Position numbers and translations under genes: made by a program. Positions 1 to 6,811 of a stretch of DNA of 8,676 nucleotides are shown one piece after another. Source of the DNA: Planctomycetota bacterium (GTDB lineage Bacteria; Planctomycetota; PUPC01; JACPCR01); assembly GCA_030740295.1 (NCBI GenBank), contig JASLXP010000973.1, forward strand, positions 1 to 8,676, given 5' to 3'. Numbering within the stretch: the first letter of the stretch is position 1; each line of letters begins with the position of its first letter. The notes beneath the pieces were generated by a model that made no database searches, was not told where the DNA came from, and was given only the letters and a program-made list of their open reading frames with translations.

Positions 1-1
1 A

Positions 2-652
2 GACGACCTGTTCCGTGGTGATTCCAGCAAAGGTCGCATGACGATGAAGATCAGCACGAAGCACTGGACTCGGACACTTTCGATGAATTTCTGGGGGGAG
101 GGCAAAGAAAAGTCGCTGATCCGAATCCTGTCTCCTAAAAAAGAGAAAGGCACCGCGACGCTACGAGCTGGTAACGATATCTGGAACTACCTCCCAAAAG
201 TTCGGCGTGTCATTAAGCTGCCATCCTCGATGATGTCTGCTTCCTGGATGGGCAGTCACTTCACCAATGACGATTTGGTGAAAGAAACTCGCATGGCCGA
301 TGACTTCGATACCAAAGTTAGTTTTCAGGGCGAGCGAGAGGGAGTCGAAATCGTCGAACTGACTTGCATTCCCAAAGAGGAGGCCGTGGTGGTCTGGGGC
401 AAGGTCGTAATTGCAGTTCATAAAGACGACTTGACTCCCATAGTTTCACATTACTATGACGAAGATCTTGACTTGGCGCGCACGATGACTTTCAGTGAAC
501 TTAGAGTATTCGGAGGACGCAAGCTTCCGGCAAGGGTGAGCATCATCCCATCCGATAAGCCGGCGGAGGCAACCGTCATTACCTATGAAGAGATCGAGTT
601 CGACTTGAAGCTGCCTGACGATCTCTTCACCCTTCGTAATCTACAACGTTGA
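2..652 (+). CDS. LolA-like outer membrane lipoprotein-sorting protein (5' partial)
   Basis: The reading frame is open from base 2 to the TGA at 650-652, so the gene starts upstream of the window. The first ATG inside it (base 38) is not the true start, because the residues before it (DDLFRGDSSKGRMTM) already look like the family. About 216 residues are visible; a signal peptide and some mature N-terminal sequence are probably missing. Segments such as RILSPKKEKGTATLR, WNYLPKVRRVIKLP and SWMGSHFTNDDLVKETR are typical of the 'outer membrane lipoprotein-sorting protein' group (LolA-like fold, PF17131 type), and the closing DDLFTLRNLQR is the usual family ending. Such proteins are periplasmic carriers that bind acylated cargo in an open beta-barrel-like cavity. 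It lies 12 bp before an FtsX-type permease in the same orientation, which supports a carrier role for that ABC transporter. The family call is strong; the cargo is unknown. Confidence 0.85.
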   Translation, partial: DDLFRGDSSKGRMTMKISTKHWTRTLSMNFWGEGKEKSLIRILSPKKEKGTATLRAGNDIWNYLPKVRRVIKLPSSMMSASWMGSHFTNDDLVKETRMADDFDTKVSFQGEREGVEIVELTCIPKEEAVVVWGKVVIAVHKDDLTPIVSHYYDEDLDLARTMTFSELRVFGGRKLPARVSIIPSDKPAEATVITYEEIEFDLKLPDDLFTLRNLQR

Positions 653-664
653 CCCGGAGCGAGT

Positions 665-1879
665 ATGATGCTCCTGAAGTATGCGTGGCGGAACATGTGG
701 CGGAATCGGCGGCGGACAATGATTACTCTCGCCGCGGTGGCGTTGAATACAGCGGTACTCATCCTGTTTTACGCCCTGTCAATAGGCATGATCGAGAAAA
801 CGCTCCGCAATGTGACGGGGCTTGTAGGCGGCGAAGCACAAGCTCATGCGAGGGACTATCTGGAAGACCAGTCTCTCTACAAGTCTCTGGAGAAACCTGA
901 GAAGATCATCGCTGCCGCGAACAGGATTGGCGTATCTGCAGTGCCGCGGACCTTCGGCTTCGGGCTTGCAGCGAAAGAAACGAAATCGGCGGGCGCAGTT
1001 TTCTGGGGAGTCCGGCCAGAAGAGGAACGCGCTTTCAGTTGGGTGAATCACCTGCTTAAAGGGACATTTCTTAAGGAGAAGCCAGGCAAAGAAGTCGTCC
1101 TTGGTAAGAAACTGGCCAGGCAACTCAGAGCGGAGGTGGGAAGCGAAATCATCATCGTCGTCCAGGCGGCCGACGGTTCCATGGGCAATGAAATTTACGT
1201 GGTGCAGGGGATCCTGAAGGCGATCGGCGCCTCGATCGACAGGGGAGCGGTCATCATGCACGAACAGGATTTTCGTGAGTTATTCGTGCTGGAAGATCGC
1301 ATTCACGAAATTGCCTTTCATTCCAAGGGCAGAATCGACCCGGAGGATCTCATCACCGAGTTATCTTCCGACTTGGGTCAAGCCGAAGTGAAGAGTTGGA
1401 AAGAGCTGATGCCCGTTCTCGCAGACATGTTACGCCTGTCGGACATCTTGCTGCTTATATTCGGCGGCATTTTTTTCGTGGCTGCAGGGCTCGGAGTGAT
1501 GAACACCATGCTGATGGCGACTTACGAGCGGATGCATGAATTTGGAATTCAAAAAGCAATCGGAGCTTCGCCGTTACGAATCGTGACAGATGTACTTGCC
1601 GAAGCATTCACTCTTTCCGCTGCAGGTACTGCGCTCGGCGCTCTGCTGGGCTACGGCGTTTCCTACTATCTCCAATTCCATGGCATCGATCTCAGCCGAT
1701 TCTCAGAAGATTTGACCATTGCAGGCATCGCCTTTGATCCAGTCTGGTATACCGCCATCGTGCCCAAAGTGATCGTGATGCCAATGCTGATTATGTGTTG
1801 GGTCTGTGTTCTGGCCTCGCTCTATCCGGCGATGGTTGCTGCACTGGTCAAGCCAGTAGAGGCGATTCACCATCATTAG
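665..1879 (+). CDS. ABC transporter permease, FtsX/LolCE (MacB-like) family, first copy
   Basis: This is a 404-residue inner-membrane permease. The N-terminus (LKYAWRNMWRNRRRT) is the basic pre-membrane helix typical of LolC/LolE/MacB-type permeases. One membrane segment follows at about residues 18-42, then a periplasmic domain of about 210 residues. Three C-terminal segments lie at about 258-285, 310-336 and 367-392. The cytoplasmic turn after the second segment reads ERMHEFGIQKAIGASP (288-303), the FtsX-domain coupling region that contacts the ATPase. This is the MacB/LolE layout of four helices with a large loop between the first two. Tandem ATGs at 665 and 668 follow a GGAG at 656-659, so either could be the start. 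The protein ends in IHHH. It is the first of two distinct permeases in the operon, which suggests a LolCE-like heterodimer served by the single ATPase downstream. The function is inferred from family and context. Confidence 0.9.
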   Translation: MMLLKYAWRNMWRNRRRTMITLAAVALNTAVLILFYALSIGMIEKTLRNVTGLVGGEAQAHARDYLEDQSLYKSLEKPEKIIAAANRIGVSAVPRTFGFGLAAKETKSAGAVFWGVRPEEERAFSWVNHLLKGTFLKEKPGKEVVLGKKLARQLRAEVGSEIIIVVQAADGSMGNEIYVVQGILKAIGASIDRGAVIMHEQDFRELFVLEDRIHEIAFHSKGRIDPEDLITELSSDLGQAEVKSWKELMPVLADMLRLSDILLLIFGGIFFVAAGLGVMNTMLMATYERMHEFGIQKAIGASPLRIVTDVLAEAFTLSAAGTALGALLGYGVSYYLQFHGIDLSRFSEDLTIAGIAFDPVWYTAIVPKVIVMPMLIMCWVCVLASLYPAMVAALVKPVEAIHHH

Positions 1880-1998
1880 GAACTATTTACATTAGCGTGG
1901 AACCCTTTCCCTCGGATCACACGTTTCGCATCAAGAAGCACCCGACACGTCATTTGCCACTGCGATGCCTCAAATTCTTTTCCTGATTCTCAATTCCC

Positions 1999-3234
1999 AT
2001 GCTGCTCCGTCTCGCCTGGCGTAGTATCTGGCGCAACCTTCGCCGAACGTTAATTACAGCGAGTTCAATCTCGCTTGGGGTGGCCTTTGCCATCTTCATG
2101 GTCTGTCTGGCCGAGGGGGTCTACAGCAAAATGACCGATGACGTGGTGAAGATGCACTCGGGACATCTGACGATTGAGCATTCGGATTACCGGGATGCTC
2201 CATCTGTGGACCTCTTCATCAATGAAGCTTCCTCTCTCCGCAAAAACGTGGATCAGATTCCAGGCGTGAGTCAGACAAAGCTGCTCATTCGCGGCCAGGG
2301 AGTGGCACGTACCGGTACCGGTGCAAGTGGAGTCGCAGTGATGGGTGTCGAGCCATCCTCGGAAGTTCAGAACTCACCGATTGCTCGCAGCATGGTCGAA
2401 GGCGACTATCTCGAAGACTCGGATGACGCAAAGGTCATCGTGGGTAAGAACATGGCCAAGCGCCTGAAACTGGACATAGGGAAGAAGCTGGTCATCACAA
2501 CAAACAATGCCGCCGGCGATCTGGTGGAGGTGCTCTGCCGTGTAAAAGGTACGTTCCAGACTGGCACCGAAGAGGCAGATGGACACCTGGTGCAAGTGCC
2601 CATCTCATTTGCCCAGAAGCTCTATGGTCTCCCTGAAGACAGCGCGACTCAGATGGGAATCCTTCTCGAGGATCCAGATGAGCAACAGGCCGTCCTGAAG
2701 CGTTTGGGGGCGGCAAAGATGGAAGGCTCGGCCACAGTTCGTCCATGGGAAGAAGTCATGCCGGAGGTGGCTTCATATATTAAGGTGGATCGGGGATCGA
2801 ACTACGTCTTCCAAATCCTCTTGCTCACGATCATTCTGTTCACCATCTTCAATACGATTTTGATGTCCGTCCTGGAACGAAGTCATGAATTCGCAGTGCT
2901 GCAAGCGATAGGAACGCCCCCGGCGGATCTGCAGCGGCAGGTGGTGTTGGAATCAACGCTGATCGCGTTACTCGGTTGCATCGGTGGGGTGATCCTGGGT
3001 GGGCTGGGCTCATATGCAGGAAAAGTCTATGGCATTGATTTCAGCGGCTTTTATGAAGATGGACTGTCGGTATCTGGCTTCAGCATAGAGCTCATCTTGC
3101 GCCCGAAAATATCAGCGTACATATTCGCCCGGTTTGGATGCTTCGTACTCGTCACCACAATTCTGCTGAGTCTGATACCTATCAGACGGATTCCGAGAAT
3201 TGCGATTTCTGATGCCATTCGGGAGGCGAAGTGA
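1999..3234 (+). CDS. ABC transporter permease, FtsX/LolCE (MacB-like) family, second copy
   Basis: This 411-residue permease has the same architecture as the preceding one. It has the basic N-terminal helix LRLAWRSIWRNLRRT, a membrane segment at about 18-40, a periplasmic domain to about 265, and membrane segments near 268-292, 315-340 and 372-396. The FtsX coupling turn is ERSHEFAVLQAIGTPPADL (293-311). The periplasmic domains of the two permeases are clearly different in sequence, so this is not a recent duplication. An in-frame TGA at 1984-1986 limits the start to ATG 1999 or later, and the conserved N-terminus confirms 1999. The bases before it (CTCAATTCCC) show no Shine-Dalgarno sequence. 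A 119-bp spacer separates it from the first permease, the largest gap in the operon. Its TGA shares one base with the ATG of the ATPase gene. It is probably the partner half of the inner-membrane complex. Confidence 0.9.
   Translation: MLLRLAWRSIWRNLRRTLITASSISLGVAFAIFMVCLAEGVYSKMTDDVVKMHSGHLTIEHSDYRDAPSVDLFINEASSLRKNVDQIPGVSQTKLLIRGQGVARTGTGASGVAVMGVEPSSEVQNSPIARSMVEGDYLEDSDDAKVIVGKNMAKRLKLDIGKKLVITTNNAAGDLVEVLCRVKGTFQTGTEEADGHLVQVPISFAQKLYGLPEDSATQMGILLEDPDEQQAVLKRLGAAKMEGSATVRPWEEVMPEVASYIKVDRGSNYVFQILLLTIILFTIFNTILMSVLERSHEFAVLQAIGTPPADLQRQVVLESTLIALLGCIGGVILGGLGSYAGKVYGIDFSGFYEDGLSVSGFSIELILRPKISAYIFARFGCFVLVTTILLSLIPIRRIPRIAISDAIREAK
3221..3226 (+). promoter_or_regulatory. Shine-Dalgarno site that favours ATG 3234 for the ATPase
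   Basis: GGGAGG lies inside the last codons of the upstream permease, seven bases before ATG 3234 and only four before GTG 3231. The spacing and the better start codon favour 3234, giving a TGATG stop-start overlap with the permease gene. Confidence 0.6.
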
Positions 3235-3947
3235 TGGGGCAGATAATCGAGCTTGATTCTGTAACAAAAGACTATGGACAGGGCGAAGTCATCGTTCACG
3301 CTTTGCGTGGGGTCGATCTCGTTCTGGAAGCAGGCGAGTTCACGGCGATGGCGGGGCCTTCCGGATCGGGGAAGAGCACTTTGCTCAACATCGTGGGTGG
3401 ATTGGACAATCCGACTTCCGGCAGCGTGAATCTTGAAGGTGAGGACATGACCAGGCTATCCCGGACGAAGCTGAGCCGACTTCGCCGTGACCGGGTCGGC
3501 TTTGTCTTCCAAAGCTACAACCTGATCCCCATACTCACCGCGATGGAGAATGCGGAGTACATTCTGATGCTCCAGGGCATTTCAGCGACGGAAAGGAAGT
3601 CTCGTGTGAATCAGGTCCTCAATGAAGTTGGTCTGGAAGGTCTCGGGGATCGCTTCCCGCGGGAACTTTCCGGCGGGCAGCAGCAGCGAGTCGCCATCGC
3701 CCGTGCAATCGCAGCGGAGCCAGCCTTAGTGCTCGCAGATGAGCCGACGGCCAACGTCGATTCTCAGACAGCAGGGGCTCTGCTCGATCTGATGGTGAAG
3801 CTGAATGAGGAAAAGGGGATCACCTTTCTGTTTTCTACCCACGACCAACGGGTGATGGATCGTGCACGGCGGTTAGTCGTCCTCACCGATGGCAAAATAA
3901 CACATGATGGAAGTCCTGAGCACGCGCAAAGAGACGTCGAGTCATGA
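3234..3947 (+). CDS. ABC transporter ATP-binding protein, LolD/MacB type
   Basis: This 237-residue protein is a complete ABC ATPase, the usual length for LolD-type subunits. Visible motifs in order are Walker [10 protein letters not shown] (41-49), the Q-loop in VFQSYNLIP (Q93), the signature [14 protein letters not shown] (145-158), Walker B ALVLADEP (164-171) followed by TANVDS, and the H-loop histidine in FSTHD (H203). All catalytic positions are intact. The stretch [16 protein letters not shown] after the Q-loop is characteristic of the MacB/LolD/FtsE subfamily, whose members power mechanotransmission through FtsX-type permeases rather than classic import. The D-loop region reads DEPTANVDS instead of the commoner DEPTGNLDS, a mild variation. 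A GTG at 3231 would add one residue. The gene overlaps the upstream permease by one base and the downstream barrel gene by four (ATGA), indicating coupled translation. It presumably energises both permeases. Confidence 0.95.
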   Translation: MGQIIELDSVTKDYGQGEVIVHALRGVDLVLEAGEFTAMAGPSGSGKSTLLNIVGGLDNPTSGSVNLEGEDMTRLSRTKLSRLRRDRVGFVFQSYNLIPILTAMENAEYILMLQGISATERKSRVNQVLNEVGLEGLGDRFPRELSGGQQQRVAIARAIAAEPALVLADEPTANVDSQTAGALLDLMVKLNEEKGITFLFSTHDQRVMDRARRLVVLTDGKITHDGSPEHAQRDVES

Positions 3948-5185
3948 TCCCGATTTATGCGGTATGTGCCCTGTCACTGTTTGCAGATGAAGCCTTCGAT
4001 CCGAGCGCCAATTTCAGGACGATTGCTCTGGGCCTCGACAACTTTGACGGGGAGAAAACGGATCTTGTCTCTCAGTCATTGCTGCGTCTCATTATAGACG
4101 GCCGGCCAACGGGCGAATTGGTTTATGAAATTCATGGCGTCCAGAGCCTGACATCTTTCTCTTCAGACATCGGAATCGGTAATCCGAATTCGAGCTTTGT
4201 CGCCTCTGGCAACCGCTTTCAAGCCCTGGACGCGCGTTGGGACTGGCATCGCGGTGACGAAACTGAGGCCAGTTTCATCGTGGATCGATTGAATCTGAGA
4301 GTATCTTTCCCGGCGATTGATATCACTCTGGGACGACAGGCGATCAGCTTCGGTAAAGCGTACTTCTGGAATCCGCTGGACGTCTATCTGCCGTTTGATC
4401 CGAGGCAATTCGATCGGGATTACAAGCCGGGCGTCGATGCTTTGAGGATCGACGTGCCAATTGGTGACTTCACCGGGCTCAACCTGATTGCCGCAGCGGG
4501 AGGCGAGTTGGCTGTCACAGGGGAATTCTTGAATGAGAAATCAGATTTCAATTCCTCGTGGTACGGTTCGTCTGTACTTGTCCGAGGCTACACAACCGTG
4601 TCCGAATGGGACCTGGCAGTTCAAACAGGAAAAGTCTATGGCGGCTATCAATTAGGCGGCGCGGCCAGCGGCGAGGTGGGCGAATTGTCATTGCGGCTGG
4701 AAGCCGCGTATCTCGCCGCCCAGGACAGTCCTGCATTGCCCTTCGGACTGAGGGGCAACCTGGTAGAAGATCACCTGCAGGCTGTGGTGGGAATCGGACA
4801 TCGATTCGAAAGCAGTCTGGACCTTGAAGCGGAGTATTTCTTCAACGGCGCGGGAGAAGATAAAGACCTGAATGCTGCGCTCTTTCGATTCAATACCGGC
4901 GGTGCATTGAACCTTGGCCGGCACTTAGCCGGTATCACCGCAAGCTACGAAATCATGCCCATCTTGATTGGCCGTCTCGTCACTCTGGTCTCGCTCACAG
5001 ACCAATCCACGCAGATTCAGCCTGGTTTTACACTTTCAATTTCCGATGAAACTGACTTCCTGATCGGCGCCAGCCTGAACGTAGGTGATCGCCCCCGGCA
5101 GGGCCTCGGCCTGCTTCCAGAAGTTCGAAGCGAATTCGGTTCCCAGCCCAACGTTCTCTTTATGGAGTTGAAGGTTTATTTCTGA
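3944..5185 (+). CDS. Outer-membrane beta-barrel protein (porin-like), terminal gene of the transporter operon
   Basis: This 413-residue protein begins at ATG 3944 inside the end of the ATPase gene. Residues 1-14 ([14 protein letters not shown], then DEA) form a short hydrophobic stretch that could be a signal peptide with cleavage after FA, although the positively charged n-region is missing. The remainder is rich in alternating aromatic and hydrophobic short strands with turns, as in outer-membrane barrels. It ends in ELKVYF, with the terminal phenylalanine of the BAM-recognised C-terminal strand. A region at about 129-170 (LGRQAISFGKAYFWNPLDVY, then PFDP and GVDALRIDVP) resembles a motif I associate with DUF1302-like and alginate-export/porin-like proteins. 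DUF1302-type proteins are elsewhere found beside LolA-like sorting proteins with MMPL/RND exporters, so this may be the equivalent outer-membrane partner of an ABC system. The barrel call is fairly firm; the specific family and substrate are not. Confidence 0.7.
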   Translation: MIPIYAVCALSLFADEAFDPSANFRTIALGLDNFDGEKTDLVSQSLLRLIIDGRPTGELVYEIHGVQSLTSFSSDIGIGNPNSSFVASGNRFQALDARWDWHRGDETEASFIVDRLNLRVSFPAIDITLGRQAISFGKAYFWNPLDVYLPFDPRQFDRDYKPGVDALRIDVPIGDFTGLNLIAAAGGELAVTGEFLNEKSDFNSSWYGSSVLVRGYTTVSEWDLAVQTGKVYGGYQLGGAASGEVGELSLRLEAAYLAAQDSPALPFGLRGNLVEDHLQAVVGIGHRFESSLDLEAEYFFNGAGEDKDLNAALFRFNTGGALNLGRHLAGITASYEIMPILIGRLVTLVSLTDQSTQIQPGFTLSISDETDFLIGASLNVGDRPRQGLGLLPEVRSEFGSQPNVLFMELKVYF

Positions 5186-5345
5186 CTCTTCAGCAAAGGC
5201 TCTGCAATTCCCTATGGAGGCAAAGCCCAAGAATTGGGAATCGACTGTGATATCCGAGTGATTCAGGCCCGGCAAAGTGTGTCAGAAACTGAAAATTGGA
5301 TGAAGTTTGGGTAGGCTGGTAGATCATGAAGGTGTCTTTACGGAT
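5186..5345. other. Intergenic stretch after the transporter operon
   Basis: No coding sequence is supported here. One small hairpin is visible at 5226-5238 (CCCAA-GAA-TTGGG), but it has no following T-run, so it is not called as a terminator. Nothing else was recognised before the palindromic element that starts at 5346. Confidence 0.5.
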
Positions 5346-5349
5346 TTCA

Positions 5350-5362
5350 GGGGCAACGCCCC
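5350..5362 (+). repeat. Hairpin A1 of the palindromic element
   Basis: GGGGC stem, AAC loop, GCCCC stem. It is preceded by TTCA and followed by GCCGGTTTGCC, which leads directly into hairpin B1. Confidence 0.8.
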
Positions 5363-5376
5363 GCCGGTTTGCCTAG

Positions 5377-5395
5377 CCCAGCCCAGAGGGCTGGG
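5377..5395 (+). repeat. Hairpin B1 of the palindromic element
   Basis: CCCAGCCC stem, AGA loop, GGGCTGGG stem: eight perfect pairs. It is preceded by TTTGCCTAG, shared with the inverted copy. It lies about 190 bp after the barrel gene and could end or stabilise that transcript, but no T-run follows. Confidence 0.8.
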
Positions 5396-5416
5396 AAGTA
5401 ATGAAGGACAACCAAA

Positions 5417-5429
5417 GGGGCAACGCCCC
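5417..5429 (+). repeat. Hairpin A2 of the palindromic element
   Basis: GGGGC-AAC-GCCCC, identical in the core to A1, followed by GACCATTTGC. It pairs in inverted orientation with A3. Confidence 0.8.
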
Positions 5430-5463
5430 GACCATTTGCGCGACTGACTTGCTGCAAAAGGCC

Positions 5464-5476
5464 GGGGCGTTGCCCC
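5464..5476 (-). repeat. Hairpin A3 of the palindromic element (inverted)
   Basis: Reads GGGGC-GTT-GCCCC on the + strand, which is GGGGC-AAC-GCCCC on the - strand. It is preceded by GCAAAAGGCC, the inverted form of the TTTGC tail. Confidence 0.8.
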
Positions 5477-5498
5477 TGAATGGCAATTCTTCTCTGAA

Positions 5499-5517
5499 CC
5501 CAGCCCGTTGGGCTGGG
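5499..5517 (-). repeat. Hairpin B2 of the palindromic element (inverted)
   Basis: CCCAGCCC stem, GTT loop, GGGCTGGG stem. It has the same stem as B1 with a different loop, followed by CTAGGCAAAC, the inverse of the B1 leader. Confidence 0.8.
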
Positions 5518-5531
5518 CTAGGCAAACGACC

Positions 5532-5544
5532 GGGGCTTCGCCCC
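5532..5544 (-). repeat. Hairpin A4 of the palindromic element (inverted)
   Basis: GGGGC-TTC-GCCCC followed by TGAA, the mirror of the left end TTCA. Its loop differs from the other three A units while the stem is unchanged. Confidence 0.8.
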
Positions 5545-5548
5545 TGAA

Positions 5549-5690
5549 CAGAAGGAACTCCCATTTCTTAAACCCGTATAAGCTCTTCCGTCTTGACTCA
5601 CTATGTCCTGCGATTTACGCCACCAGAACACCGTTCTGCTCAGTTTTCGGCATCAGTAATACTTTGACCACACACCATCTCTCGAACGAC
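5549..5690. other. Leader region of the oxygenase gene
   Basis: This is non-coding sequence between the repeat element and the oxygenase start. TTGACT at 5593-5598 looks like a -35 box, but nothing close to TATAAT follows at the right distance; TATAAG at 5577-5582 lacks a matching -35. No promoter is called. No Shine-Dalgarno sequence precedes ATG 5691. Confidence 0.4.
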
Positions 5691-6746
5691 ATGCATCAGG
5701 CCGAGCTCCTCACCGAAGGTCAAATCGCGCAGTTCAAACGTGATGGTCTCCTCGCGCTACCAGGAGCGCTCGATCCCGATCTCTGTAGGCAAGTGAAGGA
5801 GCAGATGTGGGGGCTGATCGCTGAGCATCGGCCCAGCATGAAGCGAGACGATCCCTCCACGTGGCTCCCGTTCACAAAGGAAGAGGCGGAGAGCTACCAG
5901 CGGCCCAAAGGCGGGGGCGACCCTTACTTCTTTGGCCGCGGACACCGGCTCTACATTCGTAATGGGGCCGAGGAGCTGCTGCTGAACGCAGCCGTGCGTG
6001 CGTTGTGGAGGGTGGCTGAGCAGCTACTGGGAAAGGGCGAGGTTGTGTGGCCAGCAGGCATGGACGAAACGGGCGTGACCACGGGTCCGTGCCTGCTGAC
6101 AGAGGCAAACGTGGAAGGCATGGTGACCCACCTGGGACCTGATTCGGAGAAGTGGACAGGTAAAGCCACAGGAAAGACTGAGCAACTGCGGCTGCCGAAA
6201 ACCGGACCCACCTGGATGACCGGACAGGGCGCCCGCGGCCTCTATTGCACACTGCCGAACAGTCCGACTCCTCAAGAGAACTACCGGGGCGCGCACGCCG
6301 AGGCCCTGTACGAGACCCACTGGCGGCTGCAGATTGCTGCCTACATCGATGACCTCCCACCCGAGGGGGGAGGCCTGACACTGTGGCCGGGCAGCCACCG
6401 GCGGATTTGGGACTATTGGGAGCCTCTGAACCGCGACGTACCACCGTCCAGGGCAAAGGACACACCCGAATGGCACGGCTACACCGCTCCGCCCCTCCCA
6501 GAAATCAAGTCCGATACTCAACCTGTTGCGACCGATGGGCCGGTTGGATCAGTGGTGCTGTGGCACGCGAACCTGTTACATATGGCCGGTCAGAACACGC
6601 TGGGGAATGTCATTCGCCAGGCAACGATCTATGCATTTGCCAAGACACCCGAGTCTGTACCGGATGATATGGTGATGCGTGACCCGAGCGGCGATCTGTG
6701 GAGGGACTGGTCTGAAGAGGTGCGTTCAATTGAGATGGCAAATTAG
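5691..6746 (+). CDS. Phytanoyl-CoA dioxygenase (PhyH) family Fe(II)/2-oxoglutarate oxygenase
   Basis: With ATG 5691 the protein has 351 residues. The frame stays open upstream to 5508, but that extension is read from the palindromic repeat and unconserved-looking sequence. The family signature begins right after 5691 (LTEGQIAQFKRDGLLALPGALD), so 5691 is chosen. PhyH enzymes use Fe(II), O2 and 2-oxoglutarate to hydroxylate small molecules. Here H202 and E204 (in GAHAEAL) are the likely first iron ligands, an HxE rather than the usual HxD. AAYIDDLPPEGGGLTLWPGSHR (217-237) is the core strand region. H297 in LLHMAGQNTLGNVIRQ is the likely distal ligand, with R309 to bind 2-oxoglutarate. No signal peptide is seen, so it is probably cytoplasmic. 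It sits 65 bp before a heparinase-like gene on the same strand. The substrate cannot be deduced; bacterial PhyH proteins are diverse. Confidence 0.85.
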   Translation: MHQAELLTEGQIAQFKRDGLLALPGALDPDLCRQVKEQMWGLIAEHRPSMKRDDPSTWLPFTKEEAESYQRPKGGGDPYFFGRGHRLYIRNGAEELLLNAAVRALWRVAEQLLGKGEVVWPAGMDETGVTTGPCLLTEANVEGMVTHLGPDSEKWTGKATGKTEQLRLPKTGPTWMTGQGARGLYCTLPNSPTPQENYRGAHAEALYETHWRLQIAAYIDDLPPEGGGLTLWPGSHRRIWDYWEPLNRDVPPSRAKDTPEWHGYTAPPLPEIKSDTQPVATDGPVGSVVLWHANLLHMAGQNTLGNVIRQATIYAFAKTPESVPDDMVMRDPSGDLWRDWSEEVRSIEMAN

Positions 6747-6811
6747 ATTCGAGCGGCGTTCCCGTATGGAAACTCATCCGACCTGAATGCATGGCAGGAT
6801 CTGAAGACAGT

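Larger units (their letters stand above)
5346..5548. repeat. Nested inverted-repeat element built from two hairpin types (REP/BIME- or MITE-like)
   Basis: The left arm (5346-5395) and the reverse complement of the right arm (5499-5548) agree at 43 of 50 positions by direct comparison. Inside lies a second, shorter inverted pair (about 5416-5439 against 5454-5477). The order is hairpin A, hairpin B, A, then inverted A, inverted B, inverted A, with the symmetry centre near 5441-5453. Every A unit is a GGGGC/GCCCC stem with a three-base loop, followed on its own strand by a variable linker and TTTGC. Each B unit is a perfect 8-bp CCCAGCCC/GGGCTGGG stem with a three-base loop. All seven arm mismatches fall in hairpin loops or the three-base linker, so stems appear to be under constraint. 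No transposase gene and no obvious target-site duplication were seen. It may be a mobile or proliferating palindromic repeat that also insulates the operon upstream from the genes downstream. Confidence 0.85.

Noticed and set aside
1868..1879. C-terminal HHH of the first permease as a metal-binding tail
   Set aside because: Three terminal histidines alone are too weak to support a function.
1795..1986. Small + strand open frame overlapping the end of the first permease and the spacer
   Set aside because: Most of it overlaps the permease in another frame, it has no ribosome site, and the protein is not recognisable.
5226..5238. Hairpin CCCAA-GAA-TTGGG as a terminator of the transporter operon
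   Set aside because: The stem is only five pairs and is followed by AATCGACTG, not a T-run.
5346..5548. CRISPR array
   Set aside because: The repeats are palindromic, alternate in orientation and lack regular unique spacers; no cas gene is present.
5593..5619. Possible promoter with TTGACT as -35 before the oxygenase
   Set aside because: The hexamer at the expected -10 position matches the consensus at only about half of its bases.
5508..5690. N-terminal extension of the oxygenase by 61 codons
   Set aside because: The extension begins inside the palindromic repeat (hairpin B2) and has no family-like sequence; the PhyH signature starts directly after ATG 5691.
5872..6465. Long - strand open frame (197 codons) opposite the oxygenase
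   Set aside because: It is antisense to a gene with clear family motifs, is rich in Pro, Arg and Ser as expected for a shadow frame, and matches no family I recognise.
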